Assembly (NCBI GenBank): GCA_003503355.1
Contig: DOCS01000024.1
Location: 1 to 13,366 of the forward strand
From: Opitutia bacterium
Lineage (GTDB): Bacteria; Verrucomicrobiota; Verrucomicrobiia; Opitutales; Coraliomargaritaceae
Length of the DNA: 13,366 bases
Reading direction: 5' to 3'
Below the pieces are notes generated by a model. The model was not told where the DNA came from, searched no databases, and saw only the letters and a list, made by a program, of their open reading frames with translations. Both the position numbers and the translations under genes were made by a program. Positions 7,925 through 13,366 of this stretch are shown here, piece by piece; position 1 is the first letter of the stretch, and each line of letters opens with the position of its first letter.

Positions 7925-8092
7925 ATGCAGTTCAAAAAATACATACACCTGATCCTCTCTTTCACAATGCTTGCTGGCGCATGCTTATTCACCACAGGTT
8001 GTGGCGAAAAAAGTGATACCGACAAAGCAGCCGACGCCGTCGAAGACGCTACAAAGGGTGCTTCGGATGCGCTTAAAGGCGCGACTAAATAA
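7925..8092 (+). CDS. Small exported lipoprotein-like protein (55 aa)
   Basis: The ORF begins MQFKKYIHLILSFTMLAGAC: a basic N-end (K4, K5), then a hydrophobic stretch to residue 25. TTGC (Cys26) or LAGAC (Cys20) could be the lipidated Cys; both are imperfect lipoboxes, Cys26 the better placed because the polar mature part starts there. The mature part GEKSDTDKAADAVEDATKGA and on is an Ala/Asp/Lys-rich helix with a heptad-like spacing of Ala, resembling small entericidin-type lipoproteins in style only. Promoter, leader hairpin and strong terminator flank it closely, good evidence that this short gene is real and monocistronic. No Shine-Dalgarno. Probably attached to a membrane facing the periplasm; function unknown. 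Confidence 0.8.
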   Translation: MQFKKYIHLILSFTMLAGACLFTTGCGEKSDTDKAADAVEDATKGASDALKGATK

Positions 8093-8115
8093 CGAATCAC
8101 ACTTGGTTCTATGCG

Positions 8116-8143
8116 GGCGCTCCAAATGGAGCGCCTTTTTTTT
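8116..8143 (+). terminator. Rho-independent terminator of the small lipoprotein gene
   Basis: A perfect 8-bp stem GGCGCTCC-AAAT-GGAGCGCC (8116-8135) with a 4-base loop is followed by eight T. It starts 23 bases after the TAA at 8090-8092. This is the strongest terminator in the window. Confidence 0.95.
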
Positions 8144-8189
8144 GGCTTATCGTCACTCAAGAGGAATGCGACTGGGCACAACAGCGCGC

Positions 8190-8202
8190 GGGCGAGTCGC
8201 CC
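8190..8202. repeat. Palindromic REP-like site in the intergenic region
   Basis: GGGCGA-G-TCGCCC is a perfect 6-bp inverted repeat with a one-base centre, set in a GC-rich flank (GCGCGC before, ACGCTCC after). Downstream are a second ATGCGACTG (8167-8175 and 8243-8251) and a small CCTG/CAGG hairpin near 8261-8272. This looks like a repetitive extragenic palindrome of the kind scattered between genes, but only one copy is in the window, so the repeat nature is inferred. The rest of 8144-8367 shows no gene. Confidence 0.4.
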
Positions 8203-8367
8203 ACGCTCCGTACGCAATAAAATTAATTTGCCTCAATGGCATGCGACTGCGGACGCCTGACGGCAGGTGCTTCTACTCGAAACCAGCCCTGACCGGTCTC
8301 AACCATTGATGAATCAGTCAGCAAAGTCCTAATTGATCCACAGCGGGCACGGAGGATCGGTGCCGAC

Positions 8368-8403
8368 AAAAAACCCGTAGTTCCACGCGGGGCACTACGG
8401 GTT
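8368..8403 (-). terminator. Rho-independent terminator of the glycine-zipper lipoprotein gene
   Basis: On the minus strand AACCCGTAGT (8403-8394) pairs with ACTACGGGTT (8381-8372) in a perfect 10-bp stem around a 12-base loop, and the T-run extends to 8368 (six T including the last two stem bases). It lies 44 bases after the gene's stop at 8448. Confidence 0.85.
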
Positions 8404-8447
8404 ATGCGAACGCTGTCATCCGCTTAAAATTGTCCTAAAAAATGCGC

Positions 8448-8993
8448 TCAGCCACCATTCTCCATCCGTTCCAATTCAGCCAACTCTTCCTGCGCCTTGG
8501 CGATACGGGCCTGTGCCTCCTGAATCCGTCTTGCACGTGCTTGTGATGCCTCGTAAGCCTGCTTCTTTGCAGTAAGTTCCGCTTCGACACGCGCCGCTTC
8601 ACGTTCAGCGGCACTGACATCCGAAGTTGTCGCAGTGCGGGCGATCTGATCGCGCACCTTTTTTTGCTCTAGCGCCTCGATCTGTCCCTCCAACTTCTCC
8701 TGCTGTTCAGCTTCCTGCTCGTATTCATACTGACGCTGCGCCTCTGCGGCTTCGAGTGACTCCTTGCGCTTATCGACTTGATTGCCGGCCAGACCACCCA
8801 ACACACCGCCGAGCACTGCACCGGCTACGACGTTACCATCGCCACCACCACCAATCTGATTGCCGGCAATACCGCCGAGAATCGCCCCCGTCAAAATGCC
8901 GATATCACGACCGCTCGGCTGGTTCGTCGAAGAACAACCACTGAAAAGAAGCGCGACACACAAGAGAGCAGAAGTAAGAGAAACTTTAATCAT
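8448..8993 (-). CDS. Glycine-zipper lipoprotein with C-terminal coiled coil
   Basis: The 181-residue protein starts MIKVSLTSALLCVALLFSGC: a lipoprotein signal with lipobox LFSGC (Cys20). I choose the ATG at 8993 because it begins this signal; the frame extends to 9092 but those codons lack export features. Residues 31-72 hold two glycine-zipper segments, GAILGGIAGNQIGGG and GAVLGGVLGGLAGNQV, of the 17-kDa-antigen/glycine-zipper 2TM type. From about 75 to 178 the protein is a long Ala/Glu/Gln/Lys/Arg-rich helix, very probably a coiled coil. Glycine zippers insert into or span membranes, so this may be an outer-membrane lipoprotein with a periplasmic arm. It is divergent from the proton-channel operon across 169 bases. 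Function unknown. Confidence 0.88.
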   Translation of the reverse strand: MIKVSLTSALLCVALLFSGCSSTNQPSGRDIGILTGAILGGIAGNQIGGGGDGNVVAGAVLGGVLGGLAGNQVDKRKESLEAAEAQRQYEYEQEAEQQEKLEGQIEALEQKKVRDQIARTATTSDVSAAEREAARVEAELTAKKQAYEASQARARRIQEAQARIAKAQEELAELERMENGG

Positions 8994-9162
8994 GGGTGAA
9001 AAATTAGACTTTAGGTCAGAAATTGCAATGCAGAGAATACAAAGCGTATACATTTGCTTTTGAATCGAACGGCCAACCCTATCTGAGCGCAAAATCTCAA
9101 ATTTGTTTTATTATTTCCTTCACTTGCGATTTAGTTAACGCCACCGATTCCCTGTCATTACT

Positions 9163-10074
9163 ATGAGTTTACGAAATCCCGAGCGCGGCCTCCTCTCTGT
9201 CAAAGGCCTGATTTTCTCACTCGGCCTGCTGGCCTCCTTTGTATTTGTCGCCGTACTCTATGGCGGCATCATCCGCCCCAGTGCCAACAAAGCTGCCCTC
9301 GCTCAAAGCTATGGCGTCGAGACCGGAAGCTCATCGTCCGGCATTTTCATTATCCTCAAGGATTACGAACAACAGATCTGTCTTTCCCTGTTCCTCTGGG
9401 GGGTGATGATTTTGGCCTACAAATTTATCCTCCTCAACGCCGAAGTCAAAGCACTCGCTCGCTTCGCCCCCGAAAGCGAAGGCATCCAAGCGGAACCCGA
9501 AGTCGAGCTGCTGAGTGGTGCGCGCAGTATTACCCGCGAACGCGCCGCCTCCCTGTCGGAACAAATCGACAGTAAAAGCCAAACTCCGGACCTTAAAAAC
9601 AAAATCCTGCCCTACATCATGGCACGCGGCCTAGAGCGCTACCACATGACCGGAAGTGTACCTGAAGCCACCGAAACCATCATGGGCCGCCTCGAAGTCG
9701 CTGCGGAACAACAGGAAAGCGAGCTCTCCATGCTGCGCTATCTGGTCTGGGCGATTCCCTCCATCGGCTTCATCGGCACCGTGCGCGGCATCGGCGTCGC
9801 CCTACAGCGCGCCGACGAAGCCTTACAAGGCGACATCACCGGCGTCACCAGTGCCCTCGGCGTGGCGTTCAACTCCACCTTAGTCGCCCTAGTGATCAGC
9901 ATTATCCTGATGCTGCTCATCCATTTACTGCAAGGCGGGCAGGAAGGACTTATCTTACGCCTGCAAACGTTTTGCCGCGAACAACTACTCGACAAACTCT
10001 TCGACCGCTCCGCAAAAGAGATTGAAAAAATCCCCGAGCAGTCTGCATCTGACAACAGTGGAGCACACAACTAA
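9163..10074 (+). CDS. MotA/TolQ/ExbB-family proton channel subunit
   Basis: The 303-residue inner-membrane protein has four predicted membrane helices: about 13-36, 70-91, 192-215 and 228-257, with a polar cytoplasmic loop (about 92-190) between helices 2 and 3, the ExbB/MotA layout. The last two helices carry the family core: P199-S-I-G-F-I-G-T206-V-R-G-I matches the PxxGxxGTVxG motif of ExbB/TolQ, where the Thr lines the ion path, and T226-to-L241 (GVTSALGVAFNSTLVAL) is the pore-helix counterpart with N237-S-T. In this family five such subunits surround a dimer of an ExbD/TolR/MotB partner and turn ion flow into rotation. The two downstream genes look like that partner. First gene of the operon; no Shine-Dalgarno; 30 bases before the next gene. 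It is not clearly TolQ, ExbB or MotA, so I give no symbol. Confidence 0.88.
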   Translation: MSLRNPERGLLSVKGLIFSLGLLASFVFVAVLYGGIIRPSANKAALAQSYGVETGSSSSGIFIILKDYEQQICLSLFLWGVMILAYKFILLNAEVKALARFAPESEGIQAEPEVELLSGARSITRERAASLSEQIDSKSQTPDLKNKILPYIMARGLERYHMTGSVPEATETIMGRLEVAAEQQESELSMLRYLVWAIPSIGFIGTVRGIGVALQRADEALQGDITGVTSALGVAFNSTLVALVISIILMLLIHLLQGGQEGLILRLQTFCREQLLDKLFDRSAKEIEKIPEQSASDNSGAHN

Positions 10075-10104
10075 TCGGCGACCGTCGTTGCAAAGCCATC
10101 CAAC

Positions 10105-11118
<1,014 letters not shown>

Positions 11119-11120
11119 CG

Positions 11121-12113
11121 ATGATCAAAAGAAGACCGATCGAGGTGTTCAGCCTCTCCTTTTTAGACTGCCTGTGTTGTGGGTTTGGCGCCATTCTGTT
11201 GCTTTTCATCCTATCGATCGGCTCTGGCAAGGCGGGTGTTGAAAGCGAAATTGATGTGCCGGCGTTGCAAGCGATGCGCCGACAACTAGCACAGCTGGAG
11301 GCTGACATCGCGCACAAGGCCGCACAACTCGATGCTTCCATCAACCGCGAACAAACCGAACAGGCGCAACAGCGCATTCAATCGATGGTTCAAGAGCTGG
11401 CCTCCACACTCGCCAACCTCCAGCAGGAATACGACAGCCAACAAGCCAACCTCAGCGCCAGTCAACAAGCGGCCGCCGAAGCGAACCGGCTGCTCAAAAG
11501 CTTCAAACACGAGAACCTGCCGCCGATCGGCCTGCCCGCTGAAGCCACGCATGTTGCCTTCATCATCGACACCTCAGGCAGTATGCGCAACCACATCACC
11601 AAGCAGCTCCATTATGGAGTCATCGAACAGATCACCGAGCTGCTCGACAGCTTACCTGAGGTCAAAAGTATTCAATTTATCGATACCAGCGGCAACTACA
11701 TGCTCGGTGGCCACAAACGCTATTGGCTCCCCGACACACACGGCCTGCGACAACAAGCACTGCGCTCGGTGCTCAACTATCCGATCCTCAGCGTCAGCGA
11801 CCCCGAACCGGGCATACGCCAAGCCTTTCGCGACCTGAAACCCGCGATTGCAGCAGGCGACAGCATGAGCCTCTACGTTATCGGCGACGACTTCCGCGGC
11901 TCAACGCAAAGCTTCCTGCTAAAGCTCGACCGTCTCAATCGCCGCGACCCGAAGAGCGGCAAACGCAGCGTATCGATCAGTGCCGTCGGCTTTCCGACAC
12001 TGATCAATCCGTTTCAAATCGGAGCGCCACAAGGCAACACCCGCTTCGCCAACATCATGCGCGAAATCGCCGAAGCCCACGACGGGGTGCTGATTCTCAA
12101 GCCGCGTCTGTAA
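11121..12113 (+). CDS. Membrane-anchored VWA protein 2 (putative ExbD/TolR-type motor partner)
   Basis: The 330-residue paralogue of the preceding gene begins only 2 bases after its stop, implying translational coupling. MIKRRPIEVF leads into SLSFLDCLCCGFGAILLLFI, a membrane helix (about 17-32) headed by Asp16, nearly identical to the neighbour. A Gln/Ala-rich coiled coil covers about 50-128. The VWA domain begins at 143: VAFIIDTSGSMRN has a canonical MIDAS DxSxS (D150, S152, S154), and LYVIGDDFRG (251-260) is the later metal-site strand. The C-terminal ANIMREIAEAHDGVLILKPR is the last helix and strand of the fold. MIDAS domains usually bind a protein ligand through Mg2+, so the periplasmic tip may be a contact site. 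No terminator with a T-run follows. Confidence 0.85.
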   Translation: MIKRRPIEVFSLSFLDCLCCGFGAILLLFILSIGSGKAGVESEIDVPALQAMRRQLAQLEADIAHKAAQLDASINREQTEQAQQRIQSMVQELASTLANLQQEYDSQQANLSASQQAAAEANRLLKSFKHENLPPIGLPAEATHVAFIIDTSGSMRNHITKQLHYGVIEQITELLDSLPEVKSIQFIDTSGNYMLGGHKRYWLPDTHGLRQQALRSVLNYPILSVSDPEPGIRQAFRDLKPAIAAGDSMSLYVIGDDFRGSTQSFLLKLDRLNRRDPKSGKRSVSISAVGFPTLINPFQIGAPQGNTRFANIMREIAEAHDGVLILKPRL

Positions 12114-12140
12114 ATCAGATGGTCAAAACATAGCCATCAC

Positions 12141-12166
12141 AAGCGAGAGCGCCGTCACACTCGCTT
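12141..12166. repeat. Inverted repeat at the convergent gene junction
   Basis: AAGCGAG (12141-12147) and CTCGCTT (12160-12166) form a 7-bp stem around 12 bases, 28 bases after the stop of VWA protein 2. It lacks a T-run on either strand. It may protect the 3' end of the operon message or be a Rho-type end; it is the only structured candidate between the converging genes. A GGTTGCAACC palindrome (12188-12197) lies close by. Confidence 0.35.
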
Positions 12167-12214
12167 CCAAGCGTAAGCGCGGCGGCGAGGTTGCAACCGA
12201 GCGATCGCTACCTG

Positions 12215-12691
12215 CTAAAAACTGAAGATACGTTTAATCAAGCCCCAAAGACCGGATGGGGGCTCAGGCGGCGGCGTGCGATCAACACTCGACGGCTCTT
12301 TGCCTTCAGGGCTAGACGACTGAAGCGACGGCTCATAGCTCAACGCCAAGCGATAATCTGTAATCGATGGTCGTTGCGCGACGGCAGTCTCGACGGTTGC
12401 AGTCAACTGAGCCAGATAATCTTCGCCGGTGGATTCGAGCAGGATCGGTCCGAAGTAATAATTCAGCCGCTGATGCTCGTAGATTACATACCAACCGCGA
12501 TCGAGCTTCGCAGGTTCCGACTTAAACTCACCCGGAAAGCGTTGATCAAAAGCGGCTTTTGAAAGAAACCCAGAATAGGGAATCGCGAATTCTTCGATCA
12601 CACGAATGCCAGGCGCGGGCTGAGCCGAGCCAACAGCGGTGACAGCGAGTAATCCGCAGGCCAGTAAACAGCGTTTTCCAATAAATCTCAT
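12215..12691 (-). CDS. Exported protein of unknown function (158 aa)
   Basis: The protein has a clear signal peptide, MRFIGKRCLLACGLLAVTAV followed by GSA-QP, with cleavage likely after Ala23. The mature part (about 24-120) looks globular, with FAIPYSGFLSKAAFDQRFPG, DRGWYVIYEHQRLNYYFGPI and YRLALSYEPS segments rich in aromatic residues; I recognise no family. A Ser/Pro-rich linker (about 121-146, with RTPPPEPPSG) leads to an odd C-terminus, LWGLIKRIFSF, a short amphipathic tail ending in Phe. It starts 8 bases after the upstream low-complexity gene, so the two are very probably cotranscribed and coupled. It converges on the proton-channel operon, about 100 bases apart. Periplasmic or membrane-bound through the tail; function unknown. 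Confidence 0.75.
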   Translation of the reverse strand: MRFIGKRCLLACGLLAVTAVGSAQPAPGIRVIEEFAIPYSGFLSKAAFDQRFPGEFKSEPAKLDRGWYVIYEHQRLNYYFGPILLESTGEDYLAQLTATVETAVAQRPSITDYRLALSYEPSLQSSSPEGKEPSSVDRTPPPEPPSGLWGLIKRIFSF

Positions 12692-12699
12692 TCCAAATG

Positions 12700-13366
12700 C
12701 TAGAGTCCTGAAGGTAAGTTTGAACCGTAATCGCCACTGCCACCATCCGTAGATGGAGCGGTGCCGCCGACACCGGCGCCCGATTGGGGCGTGCTGGCCC
12801 CTGCCTGACTCGATGAGCCCGCAGCCGCCGTTGCTCCGCCAGCGGTTGAAGCCTGAGGACCGGCATCTTTGGAACGATTCACTTCGACCACACCGCTGTC
12901 CTCCCCCGTCGCACCGAAGCCGAAGTCTTCAAAAGTGCGCTCACTGGATGGCGTGCCCGAGGCCGTCCCCCCAGACGAAGCGGCACCTGCAGGACGCGTC
13001 GAGCCATCAGCGCTGCCGCCGACTCCACTGCCAGCCGCGCCAGCGGTACCAGCTTGCGGCGAAGCGGTTCCCGAACCGGCAGAGGATGGAACTCCGGACT
13101 TCGAGCTCTCACTTTGAACAGATTCACCGCCGCCCACTGGCCCAATATTGCCGTAGTCGCGCCCAGTGGATGCGTCCGGTGCGCTTGCGGTTGACGCCGC
13201 GCCCTGCGAATCGCTGGACTGGGAACTGCCGCCCGCCACGGGCTGGCCACCACCGATCTCGCCGAGCTGACTATAATCGCGCTGTGGGCCTGCAGGGGCG
13301 TTGCCCGATCCGGCGGCACTGCCCGCACCCGTATCTCCGTTGACGCCGCTAGCCGCACTAGCCGCA
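12700..13366 (-). CDS. Ala/Gly/Ser-rich low-complexity protein (partial, C-terminal 221 residues)
   Basis: The frame is open from the right edge to a TAG at 12700-12702, so the start lies beyond the window; I see no reason to start at the internal GTG at 13239. The visible 221 residues are dominated by Ala, Gly, Ser and Thr and should be disordered. Set in this are short ordered-looking blocks: RDYSQLGEIGGGQPV, RDYGNIGPVGGGESV, TFEDFGFGATGEDSGVVEVNR and the terminal GDYGSNLPSGL. Such composition suits a surface or envelope linker, a stalk, or a protein with repeats of a short docking motif. The next gene starts 8 bases downstream. Low complexity on its own can mislead, but the long uninterrupted frame, the repeat blocks and the tight spacing support a real gene. 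Confidence 0.72.
   Translation of the reverse strand, partial: AASAASGVNGDTGAGSAAGSGNAPAGPQRDYSQLGEIGGGQPVAGGSSQSSDSQGAASTASAPDASTGRDYGNIGPVGGGESVQSESSKSGVPSSAGSGTASPQAGTAGAAGSGVGGSADGSTRPAGAASSGGTASGTPSSERTFEDFGFGATGEDSGVVEVNRSKDAGPQASTAGGATAAAGSSSQAGASTPQSGAGVGGTAPSTDGGSGDYGSNLPSGL
13117..13281 (-). repeat. Two imperfect 15-residue coding repeats (RDYxxxGxxGGGxxV)
   Basis: Within the low-complexity protein RDYSQLGEIGGGQPV (13281-13237) and RDYGNIGPVGGGESV (13161-13117) match at 9 of 15 positions, separated by 25 residues of Ser/Ala-rich linker. Shorter echoes (EDFGFG, GDYGSN) occur toward the C-terminus. More copies may lie beyond the window edge. Confidence 0.6.

Noticed and set aside
12700-13343. 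Plus-strand Arg/Pro/His-rich open frame opposite the low-complexity gene
   Set aside because: It is the antisense of Ala/Gly/Ser codons, which predictably gives Arg/Pro/Cys-rich translations.

Overview
The window looks like part of a chromosome from a Gram-negative bacterium of the PVC superphylum, most likely Verrucomicrobiota (Opitutae-like). This is inferred from the LpxC-FabZ fusion followed directly by lpxA (lipid A synthesis, so an outer membrane), from a secreted alpha/beta hydrolase of a type common in Verrucomicrobia and Planctomycetes, from several small lipoproteins, and from the rarity of Shine-Dalgarno sites before clear genes. No rRNA or tRNA was seen, so the placement rests on gene content.

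Layout. 1-1541 (minus): lpxC-fabZ fusion and the start of lpxA, an outer-membrane lipid A operon. 1542-1875: no gene seen. 1876-2784 (minus): a secreted esterase-like gene cut by one in-frame amber codon just before its GxSxG nucleophile motif. 2785-3588: about 800 bases without a firm gene, holding a cluster of hairpins and a 55-codon ORF behind a perfect Shine-Dalgarno sequence. 3589-6646 (plus): ffh (signal recognition particle GTPase), hpt (purine salvage) and a class I DAHP synthase (first step of the shikimate pathway), closely spaced. 6654-7700 (minus): rlmN, ending 7 bases from the DAHP synthase. 7834-8143 (plus): a compact unit of promoter, 5' hairpin, 55-residue lipoprotein and strong terminator. 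8144-8447: a palindromic REP-like site and a minus-strand terminator. 8448-8993 (minus): a glycine-zipper/coiled-coil lipoprotein.

9163-12113 (plus) is the most interesting part. It is a three-gene operon of a MotA/TolQ/ExbB-type proton channel subunit followed by two tandem paralogues. Each paralogue has one N-terminal membrane helix opening with a conserved Asp and a C-x-C-C-G-F-G-A motif, then a coiled coil, then a von Willebrand factor A (VWA) fold. The Asp sits where ExbD/TolR/MotB carry their proton-carrying Asp. My reading is an ion-driven inner-membrane motor whose two periplasmic arms end in VWA domains, one with a canonical MIDAS motif and one with Asp replaced by Glu. I know of no characterised function for this arrangement.

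12215-13366 (minus): two genes converging on the motor operon, a secreted protein of unknown function and, upstream, the C-terminal part of an Ala/Gly/Ser-rich low-complexity protein that leaves the window. The envelope theme (lipid A, lipoproteins, proton channel, exported proteins) suggests a cell-surface role for the right half, but no functional link is proven here.
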